Shown here in pieces: positions 1-9,110 of a DNA stretch of 64,000 nt. Below the pieces are notes generated by a model that worked only from the letters and a program-made list of their open reading frames with translations, was not told the origin of the DNA and did no database searches. The DNA is from Ignavibacteriota bacterium (GTDB lineage Bacteria; Bacteroidota; Ignavibacteria; SZUA-365): NCBI GenBank assembly GCA_016218045.1, contig JACRFB010000052.1, forward strand, positions 16,481 to 80,480, given 5' to 3'. Positions within the stretch are counted from its first letter, which is position 1, and each line of letters starts with the position of its first letter. The translations under genes were made by a program, and so were the position numbers.

Positions 1-1
1 G

Positions 2-1549
2 GTGTATTTAAGCAGAGACTATGGTCGGACATGGCAATTACGCAATATCTCACTTCCTGCAATTGGGATTTCCATTGCCATGCGAGGTTCGGGGGTAGGG
101 ATTATGGTCGGGGCCGGTCTGGATGTGTATCGCACCACAGATTTTGGCACGACGTGGGTGGCGCTTACACGCCAAAGGGCAGCTTCCGAGCAATCCATAG
201 TTCGTCTTTTGAAGGATTCGACGTTCGTGATAATCACTGAAACTGGAATGAGATTCGGCAGCTCTGACGCAGGGCAGACGTGGAACGGTCAATACCACGA
301 ATATCGTAACGGTCTACTCCCCAGATATTTCCACAATAACACCCAAGCATATTCGCTTGCGATGCCACCCGGTTCTGATCTTACAACAGTCATTGCTGGT
401 ACCACAGATACAGCGAAAACTTGGCGCACGCTGAACCTACCAGAGTATGACGCAGTGCTTGGAGTTATACCAATCTCGCCAACAGAGGTCCTGGCATTTC
501 GGACATCCACAACTGCAACAGGACCGCTTGTATACCGGACATCCGATGCAGGAAACACCTGGACAAGCGTTCTCGCGTCCGGGCAACCTGATGCCGCATT
601 GCACCTCAATAATATGCGTGACAGGTTGCATCGCGGTCGCGACACCGTATTTCTCGCCGGGAGAGAAGGCATGTATTGCAGCAGCGATCAGGGAAAATCT
701 TGGACCTACTATGCAAGAGAAGGATTTCCGCGTACGAGCGATTCGATTTGGTATACCATGGATCTGACATATCGGGAGTACTCCTGGTCGCTATTCGGTG
801 GTTCGATATTTCGTTCGGCAGATGATGGACGCACGTGGGAGCGTGTCCTGACAATGCCTCCGAACAATACACGATTATCAGTTCTTGGACCAAAAACCGT
901 TGCGGTGTATTCGACATTTCGTGAACATGGCGCTGCTCGCGATGTTACAGGAACGCTGTATCACACTGAGGATGGAGGTATACAGTGGTCAAGTAGTCCA
1001 CTTCGCGGCGACAATCCTCGTGTGAGAACCGAAGGTGGACTAAATATGGAGGGACGCGGGATTGGTGTATTATATAAGAACAATACGATCCCAGGTGGCA
1101 CAAAATATATTATAAACATGACGACAGATCTTTGGAGATCATATACGCCTGTGTGCAGTATTAATGAACGAAACAATGTTACGATCGTGACCATCGACAA
1201 GCATGATCCTCTCGTATTTCGCGGTCATGTAATATACCGCCTAACATCGTACTCCTCAACCACGATTAACTACAACCATACGCCACAACAGGCGCTGCTC
1301 GGTCCCGCCTACCCGCAGCCGGCGCGTACACGCGTGCAGGTGCCGTACACGGTGGAGCATGCGGGGACGCTGCGTTTTGATCTGTACGACGCGATGGGCC
1401 GCCACATCCGCACACTGCGAGCCGGCGAGGAGTCGCCGGGCAGCCGTGTCCTCGATGTGGACGTGGCGGGTCTGCGCGCGGGGCTGTACTTTGTGCGGGT
1501 GACGACGCCCTCCGGCGTTGATGTGCGACGTATCAGCGTGCTGCCATGA
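2..1549 (+). CDS. T9SS-secreted Asp-box (BNR/sialidase-like repeat) protein, 5' partial
   Basis: The reading frame is open to the left edge, and no signal peptide is visible, so the true start lies outside the window; the GTG at position 2 is only the first in-frame codon. About eight Asp-box motifs (S/T-x-D-x-G-x-T-W), such as SRDYGRTW, TTDFGTTW, SSDAGQTW, SSDQGKSW and SADDGRTW, indicate a beta-propeller like those of sialidases and YCF48-type proteins. Such proteins are usually secreted or surface bound; no catalytic residues can be assigned. The last ~85 residues, starting near LLGPAYPQPAR, form a T9SS type A sorting domain (ending LRAGLYFVRVTTPSG), so export across the outer membrane by the type IX system is expected. 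Base composition changes sharply near position 1285: AT-richer in the propeller, GC-rich in the sorting domain. The stop overlaps the next start (ATGA). Confidence 0.8.
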   Translation: MYLSRDYGRTWQLRNISLPAIGISIAMRGSGVGIMVGAGLDVYRTTDFGTTWVALTRQRAASEQSIVRLLKDSTFVIITETGMRFGSSDAGQTWNGQYHEYRNGLLPRYFHNNTQAYSLAMPPGSDLTTVIAGTTDTAKTWRTLNLPEYDAVLGVIPISPTEVLAFRTSTTATGPLVYRTSDAGNTWTSVLASGQPDAALHLNNMRDRLHRGRDTVFLAGREGMYCSSDQGKSWTYYAREGFPRTSDSIWYTMDLTYREYSWSLFGGSIFRSADDGRTWERVLTMPPNNTRLSVLGPKTVAVYSTFREHGAARDVTGTLYHTEDGGIQWSSSPLRGDNPRVRTEGGLNMEGRGIGVLYKNNTIPGGTKYIINMTTDLWRSYTPVCSINERNNVTIVTIDKHDPLVFRGHVIYRLTSYSSTTINYNHTPQQALLGPAYPQPARTRVQVPYTVEHAGTLRFDLYDAMGRHIRTLRAGEESPGSRVLDVDVAGLRAGLYFVRVTTPSGVDVRRISVLP

Positions 1550-3522
1550 AACGAGGTCTGATCCTTCCACTTCTTCTTCTATGTCTGTGCACTACGTCCG
1601 CACAGTTGCGCCTCGAGGTGCCTGCGCTCGACATGCAGGCCCTTCCGCATGTGCGTATGCGTGTGTTGCTGTTGCGCGATGGTGCGCCCTACGCCGCATC
1701 AGCCCGCGCCACGTGGCGGCTCACACAGAACGGTCGGCCCGTCGATATCGAGGTGGCGTGTCCCGACAGCGGCTGGTTCAACGCGGTGGCACTTGTGCTC
1801 GACAACTCGGGTTCGATGACCGGTGTCTCGCTGGATGGACTCAAGTCAGCGGCCCATACGCTGGTCGACAGTCTGCGTCCCGTCGACGAAACGGCCATCG
1901 TCACCTTCGGTACAGGTGTGCAGGTGACACGCGACTTCACCGCGGCAAAGGACTCGCTGCATCGCGCAATCGATACGCTGCGTGCCGGCGGGAACACTCC
2001 GCTGTACGACGCCATCATGGAGGCACTGCGGCGCATCTCCCTGAAGCAGGGCCGGAAGGCGCTGGTTGTATTCACCGACGGGGTCGACAACGCGTCCTCG
2101 TCGAGTTTCGAGGATATACGCGCTGCGGCCTCCGCGGCGGGCGTGCGCCTCTTCACCATCGGTTTCGGCGGCGGGGCGGTATCGGAGCGGCAGCTCCAGC
2201 TACTGGCCACCGAGACCGGGGCACGCTACTTCCGTGTGTTCGGCGCGTCGCAGTTGCGCGAGGTGTTTGCCGCCATCGCCAGCGACCTGACCTTCCCCGG
2301 CTGTGTGCTCACGTGGCAGGCGCCATCCTGCACCGACAGTACACGCTTCCTCCACCTCGAGGCCACGGCGCAGGGGCAGACGGCGATGTGGGACAGTGTT
2401 GTGCAGTTTCCCTTCCGACCAGATACACTGACATTGCGTGTGGACGCTCCTCCCGAGGTGGATCCCGGGGGAAACGTGATCGCCTACCTGCGGCTTACAC
2501 CACGTGTGCACACCGGCCTGTTGCTCAGTTTCCGTTTTCTGTTCCGCTACGATGCCGCACTGCTCGACATCGCCCCATTGCTTCCTGTGACGGTCGGCAC
2601 CATCACGCAGAATACACGCGTGACATTGCGCGCGTTGCGACCGGGCACAATCGAGTGCAGCGCCGAACTCATCGAGCCGGCGTTTCATACCGGGGCGTTG
2701 CTCGGTTTCCGTCTCACAGGACGCGCGGCCGACAGCAGCCGTCCCGTGATACTGGCCATCGACAGTCTGGAGTTCGAAGCCGGCTGCGCCAGTGTTGTTC
2801 ACACTGTGCCCGACACCATCGATGTGTGCCAGTGCCTTGTGTTGGCACCCGCGGAGGTGTCGGTACCCGTCTTCAGTCAGGGCGGTTCGGAACTCACCGC
2901 AACGGTCCGTTACCCGGCTGCATTCCGTGGCAGGCCCGGGGTGTTTCACCTGCAGTTCCGGCACGATGCACACCTGCGATTTCTGCGCGCGGAGGGCGGG
3001 GCAGGGGATCGGTTACGCTGGCAGAGCGAAGGCAGTTCGGTGCGTGTTTCCGGAGCGGGGGATGGATCCGCAACCGGCGATTCAGTACTCTGTCGCCTTG
3101 TGTTTGCTGCCGCGTCGCTGCCTGCAGGAGCGCATGCGGGACTACTTGTACATGATGCTCGCGCATACGCCGACTGCTGCGTATGGAATACAGCGGAAAT
3201 ATCCGACAGCACGTCCATCGACGGTTACTGTACACCGCTACTTGGCAGAGCGTCCAGTGCGCGTCTCGGCGCACCGTACCCGCAACCGGCCAATGGGATG
3301 GTGCTGTTACCGGTGCATATGCCATCCGGTCAGGCACAACAGATTCGTATCGTACTCACCGCCGGAGACGGCGCGGAAGTATTCCGTCTTCACGACGGTT
3401 TACTTCAGCCGGGCACGCATGTGCTGCGCTGCGATCTCGTGGCGCTTCCGTCCGGAGTGTACCACATTCACCTCCAGAGCGAGACCGCGGGCGAGACACG
3501 TTCTTTTCGCATAGTGCGTTGA
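1546..3522 (+). CDS. VWA-domain protein with T9SS sorting domain
   Basis: A 658-residue protein with an N-terminal signal peptide (MKRGLILPLLLLCLCTTSA). A von Willebrand factor A domain spans roughly residues 78-245, with the metal-ion-dependent adhesion site intact: DNSGS at 86-90, TPLYD at 151-155 and TDGVD at 177-181. The middle resembles cohesin-like/Ig-type modules, though I cannot name them. The C-terminus (from about LGAPYPQPANG) is a T9SS sorting domain ending SGVYHIHLQSE. Role inferred: cell-surface or released adhesion/matrix protein. The start overlaps the previous stop by 4 nt, so both secreted proteins are probably co-translated. Base composition is uniformly GC-rich, unlike the propeller part of its neighbour. 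Confidence 0.82.
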   Translation: MKRGLILPLLLLCLCTTSAQLRLEVPALDMQALPHVRMRVLLLRDGAPYAASARATWRLTQNGRPVDIEVACPDSGWFNAVALVLDNSGSMTGVSLDGLKSAAHTLVDSLRPVDETAIVTFGTGVQVTRDFTAAKDSLHRAIDTLRAGGNTPLYDAIMEALRRISLKQGRKALVVFTDGVDNASSSSFEDIRAAASAAGVRLFTIGFGGGAVSERQLQLLATETGARYFRVFGASQLREVFAAIASDLTFPGCVLTWQAPSCTDSTRFLHLEATAQGQTAMWDSVVQFPFRPDTLTLRVDAPPEVDPGGNVIAYLRLTPRVHTGLLLSFRFLFRYDAALLDIAPLLPVTVGTITQNTRVTLRALRPGTIECSAELIEPAFHTGALLGFRLTGRAADSSRPVILAIDSLEFEAGCASVVHTVPDTIDVCQCLVLAPAEVSVPVFSQGGSELTATVRYPAAFRGRPGVFHLQFRHDAHLRFLRAEGGAGDRLRWQSEGSSVRVSGAGDGSATGDSVLCRLVFAAASLPAGAHAGLLVHDARAYADCCVWNTAEISDSTSIDGYCTPLLGRASSARLGAPYPQPANGMVLLPVHMPSGQAQQIRIVLTAGDGAEVFRLHDGLLQPGTHVLRCDLVALPSGVYHIHLQSETAGETRSFRIVR

Positions 3523-3580
3523 ATGGAGATCGGGTTCGGGACCTTGTCTCTCTCCCGCTGTCCCGCTGTCCCGCTGTCCC

Positions 3581-3826
3581 GTCGCGCTTCGACTCCGCTC
3601 AGCGAGACACTATTTCGTTGTTCCGCTCCCGCTCTCCCGCTGTCCCGCTCTCGCGCTGTCCCGTCGCGCTTCGACTCCGCTCAGCGAGACACTATTTCGT
3701 TGTTCCGCTCCCGCTCTCGCGCTGTCCCGCTCTCGCGCTGTCCCGTCGCGCTTCGACTCCGCTCAGCGAGACACTATTTCGTTGTTCCGCTCCCGCTGTC
3801 CCGCTCTCCCGCTGTCCCGCTCTCCA
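3581..3826. repeat. Three 82-bp tandem repeats in the leader of the carotenoid operon
   Basis: Copies begin at 3581, 3663 and 3745 with a period of exactly 82 bp. Each starts with GTCGCGCTTCGACTCCGCTC and continues AGCGAGACACTATTTCGTTG, followed by a C/T-rich stretch built of CCGCT, GTCCCG and TCTCGCG words. The copies differ mainly in that low-complexity part. The gene-free stretch 3523-3879 consists of these repeats, a C/T-rich lead-in (3545-3580) and a short leader with a possible Shine-Dalgarno (AGGGGG at 3861-3866). The frame happens to stay open through the repeats into crtI, which would give a spurious 119-residue S/R/P-rich extension. A core like CTTCGACTCCGCTCAGC is, from memory, a common dispersed intergenic repeat in environmental bacteria; I could not check this. 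Confidence 0.9.
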
Positions 3827-3879
3827 CACCGGGAACCCCGCGAAGCGCGCGGCGTGTTGTAGGGGGCAGTACATATGGA

Positions 3880-5367
3880 ATGCCACACGTGAAAGACATC
3901 ATCATCATAGGCGCCGGGTTCGGCGGACTCGCAGAGGCGATACGGCTTCAGGCGCGCGGATACCGCGTTACACTGCTTGAACAGCGGGAGCGGGTCGGCG
4001 GGCGCGCGTATCAACTTGTGAAGGACGGCTACACCTTCGACATGGGACCGTCGCTCATCACTGCGCCGTTTATCATTCAGGATGTGTTTGCCGCGGCGGG
4101 GAAGCGCATGGAGGACTACCTCGACGTCGTTCCACTCGATCCCTTTTACCGCATCTATTTCCACGACAAAAGTTATGTCGATTACTCCGGCGACTCCGAG
4201 GCGATGAAGGCGCAGCTTCGCGCAATCAATCCTGTCGACGCCGATGCCTACGACCGCTTTTTTCACGATATCAAGGCCGTGTACGATGCGGTAATCACGG
4301 AAGGCATGGGCGCGCAGGATTTTGGATCGCTGAAGCAGTTCTTCTCGTTTGCGCCGCGCGCCATGTCGCTCAAGGCGCTCAAGCCCGTTCATTCCTTTGT
4401 TGCGGACTATTTCACCGATCCCAAGTCGCGTTTCCTTTTCTCGTTTCACCCGCTGTTTATCGGCGGGTCGCCCTTCCGCGCACCAAGTGTGTACATCATG
4501 ATTCCGTATCTCGAGAAAGAGGGCGGCGTGTGGTTTTCGAAAGGCGGCATGTACAGTCTGGTGAATGCCTTCGAGCGTGTGTTCCGCGAGTTGGGAGGCA
4601 CCATCCGTACGAGTGCGAAGGTGGACGAGATTCTTGTCGAAAACGGTACCGCCGCGGGTGTGCGCCTGGGGGACGAAGTCCTGCGTGCCGACGCGGTTGT
4701 ATCGAACGGCGACGTGCCCTGGGTGTACCGCAACATGCTGAAACCCGAACACAGGCGGCGCTGGAGCAACCGCCGCATCGACCGCCTGCACATCTCGATG
4801 AGTGTGTTCCTGTTGTATATCGGCGTGAAGAAGCAGTACCCCGCGCTGAAACATCACACATTGATTCTGAGCGAGCGCTACCGCGAACTGATCGGCGACA
4901 TCTTCGACCGGAAAATTCTGGCCGACGATTTCTCGATGTACCTGCATGTGCCCACACGCACCGATCCCGCCATGGCGCCGCCGGGCTGCGACAGCATGTA
5001 TCTGCTCGTGCCCGTGCCGCATAACGGATCGGGAATTGATTGGCAGAGCATGGCCGCGCCGTTCCGCGAGAAACTTCTCGCCTTCCTCGAGGAGGAATTC
5101 GGTCTCGAGGATTTCCGCGCGAACATCGAGGTGCTCGAGACGTTCACTCCTGACGATTTTGCCTCGCAGTTGCTTTCGCTCTACGGCAATGCCTTCAGCA
5201 TCGAACCGCGGCTCACGCAGACGGCGTGGTTCCGTCCGCACAACCGCAGCGAGGATGTGCGCCGTCTCTACTTCGTCGGCGCGGGCACCCATCCCGGCGG
5301 GGGAGTGCCCGGTGTGCTTCTGTCGGCCGAGGCAACGGAGAAGTGCATTGTGCAGGATCTTTCCTGA
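3880..5367 (+). CDS. crtI: Phytoene desaturase (CrtI type)
   Basis: FAD-dependent desaturase expected to convert phytoene to lycopene at the membrane. The 495-residue product starts MPHVKDIIIIGAGFGGL, with the dinucleotide-binding GAGFGG at residues 11-16. FDMGPSLIT follows, and the C-terminal bacterial phytoene dehydrogenase signature lies around FVGAGTHPGGGVPGVLLSAE. The segment with HVPTRTDPAMAPPGCDSMYL is typical of CrtI rather than CrtD. I chose ATG 3880 because it begins immediately before the FAD fold and gives the normal family length (~490-510); the upstream ATG at 3523 would translate the repeats. A purine-rich AGGGGG lies 13 nt upstream, a rather long spacing. It is the first gene of the carotenoid operon. 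Confidence 0.9.
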   Translation: MPHVKDIIIIGAGFGGLAEAIRLQARGYRVTLLEQRERVGGRAYQLVKDGYTFDMGPSLITAPFIIQDVFAAAGKRMEDYLDVVPLDPFYRIYFHDKSYVDYSGDSEAMKAQLRAINPVDADAYDRFFHDIKAVYDAVITEGMGAQDFGSLKQFFSFAPRAMSLKALKPVHSFVADYFTDPKSRFLFSFHPLFIGGSPFRAPSVYIMIPYLEKEGGVWFSKGGMYSLVNAFERVFRELGGTIRTSAKVDEILVENGTAAGVRLGDEVLRADAVVSNGDVPWVYRNMLKPEHRRRWSNRRIDRLHISMSVFLLYIGVKKQYPALKHHTLILSERYRELIGDIFDRKILADDFSMYLHVPTRTDPAMAPPGCDSMYLLVPVPHNGSGIDWQSMAAPFREKLLAFLEEEFGLEDFRANIEVLETFTPDDFASQLLSLYGNAFSIEPRLTQTAWFRPHNRSEDVRRLYFVGAGTHPGGGVPGVLLSAEATEKCIVQDLS

Positions 5368-5403
5368 TATTTGTATCAACGCAGCCAGACACTCGAGGGA
5401 ACT

Positions 5404-6441
5404 ATGAGCGAGCACACACCGGCCTACGACCGGGATGATATCACACTGTGCAGGGAGGAGACGCGCGCGCACGCAAAGTCGTTCTACTTTGCCTCGCACG
5501 TCCTGCCGCGCGAAAAACGCGACGCCGCGTACGCCGTGTACGCCTTCTGCCGCCTGGTGGACAATACCGTCGACAACGCCCCCGATGGTGATGCCGCTGC
5601 CATCACACGCGCGCTTGACACATTGCGTGTGCTTGTGGACCGCGCGTACGAGGGGGACGAGACGCTGCCGCCGCGTTTCCGCGCCCTGTCGATCGCCGTC
5701 CGCGCCAATGACGTCCCGAAACGGTATTTCCAGGAACTGATCGCCGGCGTCGAGATGGATCTCACCATCAAACGATTCGACACTTTCACGGATCTGGACC
5801 TGTACTGTTACCACGTCGCGTCGGTGGTCGGACTCATCATGACACACATTTTTGGTGCGACCGAAACGTCCGCGCTGCGATACGCCGCGGCGCTCGGCAC
5901 CGCGATGCACTTGACGAACATCCTTCGCGACGTCGCGGAGGATTTGCGGCTCGGTCGTGTGTATCTGCCGCAGGACGAACTCCGCGCCTTCGGCATCACG
6001 GAAGACGATCTTGCCGCGGGCACAGCAACTCCGGCCTTTGTGCGGATGATGGAATTCCAGGCGCGCCGCGCGCGCTCGTACTACCGGCTGGCGGAGCACG
6101 GACTCGCCCTGCTGCCCGACGACGGTTCGCGGTATTGCGTGCGCCTCATGAGCAACATTTACGAGGGCATTCTCGACGAGATCGTCCGGCTCGAGTACAA
6201 CGTCTTCAATCGTCGTGCCTATGTGTCGACACGGAAAAAGCTGGGCATTGCGGTATCGAGTTACATGGCGCGTGTGCCCCGCCTCCTGCACGGATCGGGT
6301 CACTCCGCAACACTTTTTGCGCCCGGCCTCGGCGACGATTCTTTGAATCCCGGGAACGAGACCGTGCCGGGTTTCGCCGCGCTGCAGTCGTCGTACAACG
6401 ACACGCGCGAGTCGACGGAGCACATGAGCGAGAGGACCTGA
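5404..6441 (+). CDS. crtB: Phytoene synthase
   Basis: A trans-isoprenyl diphosphate synthase (squalene/phytoene synthase family) joining two GGPP molecules to phytoene. The 345-residue product shows both Asp-rich motifs: RLVDNTVDNAP for the first (DxxxD) and NILRDVAEDLRLGRVYLP for the second (the family signature region). CYHVASVVG is also typical. ATG 5404 has GAGGG 5-8 nt upstream and gives MSEHTPAYDRDD; an earlier in-frame TTG at 5371 has less support. The gap to crtI is 36 nt. No GGPP synthase (crtE) is in the window, so the substrate must come from a gene elsewhere. Confidence 0.93.
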   Translation: MSEHTPAYDRDDITLCREETRAHAKSFYFASHVLPREKRDAAYAVYAFCRLVDNTVDNAPDGDAAAITRALDTLRVLVDRAYEGDETLPPRFRALSIAVRANDVPKRYFQELIAGVEMDLTIKRFDTFTDLDLYCYHVASVVGLIMTHIFGATETSALRYAAALGTAMHLTNILRDVAEDLRLGRVYLPQDELRAFGITEDDLAAGTATPAFVRMMEFQARRARSYYRLAEHGLALLPDDGSRYCVRLMSNIYEGILDEIVRLEYNVFNRRAYVSTRKKLGIAVSSYMARVPRLLHGSGHSATLFAPGLGDDSLNPGNETVPGFAALQSSYNDTRESTEHMSERT

Positions 6442-6446
6442 ACCGC

Positions 6447-6914
6447 ATGAACGCCGTGTATTTTATCCTCGCGATGACCGGCTCCTTCCTGGTGATGGAG
6501 TTTGTGTCGTATCTCGCGCACAGGTATGTGTACCACGGCATAGGGTGGCGCTTTCATCAGAGCCATCACACCAAGCGCCACGGCATCTTCGAGAAGAACG
6601 ACGTGTTTCCGCTCTTTTTTGCGACGAGCACCACGGCTGTCATGATACTCTCGCTGCAGTTCGAATTACTCTCCTGGCTGCTGCCTTTCAGCATCGGCGT
6701 GTCGGCCTACGGTGTCACCTACTTCCTGATACACGACATCTACGTCCATCGGCGCAGCAGGCATTTCCGTCCGCGCTGGTCGTATTTGCTCAAGATAAAA
6801 AAGGCGCATGCGGCGCATCATCGTTACGGGGAAGAGCCCTACGGACTGCTGCTTTTTTCACGGAGGCACCTGCATCCGCGCGAGAAGGACGTGACTGTCG
6901 ACGAGGTGGTATGA
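6447..6914 (+). CDS. crtZ: Beta-carotene 3-hydroxylase (CrtZ, fatty acid hydroxylase superfamily)
   Basis: Di-iron membrane hydroxylase adding a 3-OH to a beta-ionone ring. The 155-residue product carries the complete histidine box set: HRYVYH at 25-30, HQSHH at 37-41, HDIYVH at 96-101 and HAAHH at 121-125, between hydrophobic segments near 5-22 and 56-95. ATG 6447 follows the crtB stop by 5 nt and matches the usual CrtZ length. Its stop overlaps the next start (ATGA). With the monocyclase and CruF downstream, the substrate is probably the single beta end of gamma-carotene or its 1'-hydroxy derivative rather than beta,beta-carotene. Confidence 0.92.
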   Translation: MNAVYFILAMTGSFLVMEFVSYLAHRYVYHGIGWRFHQSHHTKRHGIFEKNDVFPLFFATSTTAVMILSLQFELLSWLLPFSIGVSAYGVTYFLIHDIYVHRRSRHFRPRWSYLLKIKKAHAAHHRYGEEPYGLLLFSRRHLHPREKDVTVDEVV

Positions 6915-8395
6915 AACGGATCGCGGTCATCGGCGCGGGTCTCGGAGGCCTTTCCGCGGCGATCCGGCTTGCGCGGGCGGGGCATGATGTCACGGTGTTC
7001 GAGAAAAACGACAGTGCGGGCGGGAAGATGCACCGGCTGCAACTCGGTGCGTACACCTTCGACACGGGACCGACACTTGTCACCATGCCCTTTGTGCTCG
7101 AAGAGCTTTTTCGCGCGGCGGGTGAAGATCCCGCGCGGCACCTCACGCTGAGACCACTGGATCCGAGCTGCCGCTACACCTTCTCCGACGGTTCACAGCT
7201 CGACACGAGCAACGACATGGCGGAGCTCGAGGCCCGGATCAGCGCATTCAGTCCGTCGGATGCCGGCGCATTCACACGCTTCCTTCGTCGAGGGGAACGG
7301 ATATACAACGCCGCCGCGCAGCCGTTTTTATTTTCCGGCTTCGGAAGCTGGAGCATGGGCGACATCCTGCGCAGCATGCGCCATCTGCCCGCCGTGCCGC
7401 GGCTCGATTCGGGACGCACCCTGCACGAGGCCGTGGCGGAAGCGTTTCACGACGAGCGCCTGCGGCAACTGTTCGACCGTTTCGCCACCTACAATGGTTC
7501 ATCACCATTCCGCGCACCGGCCACACTGGCCATCATTCCCTATGTGGAATTCGCCTTCGGCGGATGGTATGTGGACGGCGGCCTGTACGAGATCGCACGC
7601 GCGCTGCACGGTGTGGCGGAACGCGTGGGTGTTTCGTTCCGCTTCGATGCGGAGGTGCGGCAGATCACAACGGAGCGCCGCTCCGTGCGGGGAGTGCAGT
7701 TGCACGACGGTTCGCGCCACGAGGCCGATGTGGTCATATCGAATGCCGATGCATCATACACGATGCAAACCCTCCTGCGCGACACCGCGGGCATTCCGCA
7801 TACACAGTGGTCGGCGCTCGAACCGTCCCTCGCGGGATACATCATGTATCTCGGCGTGAAACGCGAGTATCCGCAGCTCGCGCACCACAACATCTTTTTC
7901 TCGCGCGACTACCGGCGCGAGTTTGCGCAGCTTGTGGACGAGGGAGTGCCGGCGGATGAACCCACGATCTACGTCTCCACGTCGTCACGCGCGAATCCGT
8001 CGCACGCGCCCGCGGGCTCGATGAATCTGTTTGTGCTGGTGAACGCGCCCGCGCTCAACGGACGCGTATCGTGGCCCGCGGAAAAACTGCGTTATCGCGA
8101 CATCGTGCTTCGGCGCCTGGAGGCATGTGGTCTCGACGCCCTCGAAGCACACATCGAGGAGGAGGCGATAGTCACTCCCGACGAGTTCGAGGCGCGCACA
8201 CACGCGTTACACGGATCGATTTACGGATCCTCGTCGAACAACCGCTTTTCGGCCTTCCTGCGGCCGCCCAACCGCTCACGTCATGTACGCGGACTCTACT
8301 TCGCCGGTGGCACGGCGCATCCGGGCGGCGGCATACCGCTGGTGTTGCTCTCAGGGAAAATCGTCGCAGAGTTGATCGAGGGCGCGCGTGATTAA
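6911..8395 (+). CDS. crtD: Carotenoid 3,4-desaturase (CrtD-like, CrtI superfamily)
   Basis: A 494-residue CrtI-superfamily flavoprotein beginning MKRIAVIGAGLGGLSAAIRL (FAD-binding GAGLGG) and ending in the conserved YFAGGTAHPGGGIPLVLLSG. It is a paralogue of the crtI product 1.5 kb upstream. It differs in the segment containing YVSTSSRANPSHAPAGSMNL and VNAPALNG, which resembles the hydroxyneurosporene/1'-hydroxycarotenoid C-3',4' desaturases (CrtD) of Bacteroidota. Expected reaction: introduction of the 3',4' double bond into the hydrated psi end formed by CruF. The assignment as CrtD rather than a second CrtI rests on family memory plus the presence of cruF in the same operon. Start overlaps the crtZ stop by 4 nt. 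Confidence 0.8.
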   Translation: MKRIAVIGAGLGGLSAAIRLARAGHDVTVFEKNDSAGGKMHRLQLGAYTFDTGPTLVTMPFVLEELFRAAGEDPARHLTLRPLDPSCRYTFSDGSQLDTSNDMAELEARISAFSPSDAGAFTRFLRRGERIYNAAAQPFLFSGFGSWSMGDILRSMRHLPAVPRLDSGRTLHEAVAEAFHDERLRQLFDRFATYNGSSPFRAPATLAIIPYVEFAFGGWYVDGGLYEIARALHGVAERVGVSFRFDAEVRQITTERRSVRGVQLHDGSRHEADVVISNADASYTMQTLLRDTAGIPHTQWSALEPSLAGYIMYLGVKREYPQLAHHNIFFSRDYRREFAQLVDEGVPADEPTIYVSTSSRANPSHAPAGSMNLFVLVNAPALNGRVSWPAEKLRYRDIVLRRLEACGLDALEAHIEEEAIVTPDEFEARTHALHGSIYGSSSNNRFSAFLRPPNRSRHVRGLYFAGGTAHPGGGIPLVLLSGKIVAELIEGARD

Positions 8396-9110
8396 AGCAC
8401 ACAAATCGCGGATCTTCGAGGCCTTGTTCGACGTGTACACCACACGGCTGCTGAAGCGCAGTTTCCATACGATTCGTCTGCGTGCGGACGCGGATCTTCA
8501 GGCGTCGATACGGTCCGCGCCGCTGGTGTTATGCCCGAATCACAGCAGTTGGTGGGATGCGCTTCTCCCGCTCTATCTCGCGCGGCATGTCTTCCACATC
8601 GATTCCTACGCGATGATGGAGGAGGAGCAGCTTCGACGATATCCGTTCTTCCGCCGCATCGGCGTCTTCTCCGTGGACCGCGGGCGCGGGCGCGACGCGT
8701 TGCGATCGCTCGAGTACGCGGCGGGTCTGCTGAACGCGCCGGGCCGCGCACTGTGGCTGTATCCGCAGGGCGAGCTGCGGCCGCATGCCGTGCGGCCCCT
8801 GCATTTCCTGCGCGGCGTGGATATGCTTGCTTCCGCGGTTCCTGATGCGCTCTTTGTTCCCATGGCGTTCACGTACGAATTCCGTCATGAACAAAGGCCC
8901 GAAATTTTTATCTCCGCCGGTGCGGCGATAGCGCCGACTCGCGGCGAATCCCTTTCGGCGCAACTCGAGCAGCGTGTCACCGCGTTGCTCGACGCAATGA
9001 CGCAGGATCTCGCGCGATCCGACATCGCCTCATTTCGATACATTCTTCGCGGCCGTGCTTCGAAGGGCAGTCGGCTGGTGGAAACTGCCGCGGAGGGCCG
9101 CGGCCAATGA
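8388..9110 (+). CDS. PlsC-family acyltransferase in carotenoid operon
   Basis: A 240-residue member of the 1-acyl-glycerol-3-phosphate acyltransferase (PlsC/LPLAT) superfamily. The catalytic HX4D motif is NHSSWWD (H52, D57), and the second block includes FSVDRGRGRDAL and LWLYPQGELRP (the [F/Y]PEG-like glycerol-phosphate site, here YPQGE). Its place between carotenoid desaturase and glycosyltransferase suggests it esterifies a carotenoid glycoside, by analogy to CruD of green sulfur bacteria; this is inference. It starts at GTG 8388, overlapping the crtD stop by 8 nt, and its TGA overlaps the next ATG. Confidence 0.75.
   Translation: MIKAHKSRIFEALFDVYTTRLLKRSFHTIRLRADADLQASIRSAPLVLCPNHSSWWDALLPLYLARHVFHIDSYAMMEEEQLRRYPFFRRIGVFSVDRGRGRDALRSLEYAAGLLNAPGRALWLYPQGELRPHAVRPLHFLRGVDMLASAVPDALFVPMAFTYEFRHEQRPEIFISAGAAIAPTRGESLSAQLEQRVTALLDAMTQDLARSDIASFRYILRGRASKGSRLVETAAEGRGQ

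Noticed and set aside
3581..3826. CRISPR-like array
   Set aside because: The units are contiguous 82-bp tandem copies with no spacers of unique sequence and no cas genes nearby.
3523..3879. In-frame 119-codon extension upstream of crtI
   Set aside because: It translates the 82-bp repeats into a low-complexity S/R/P-rich tract, and the CrtI FAD fold starts right after ATG 3880.
3763..6423. Long open frame (886 codons) on the minus strand opposite crtI and crtB
   Set aside because: Its translation is rich in Arg/His/Gly without recognisable motifs; it is the antisense shadow of two clear genes in GC-rich DNA.
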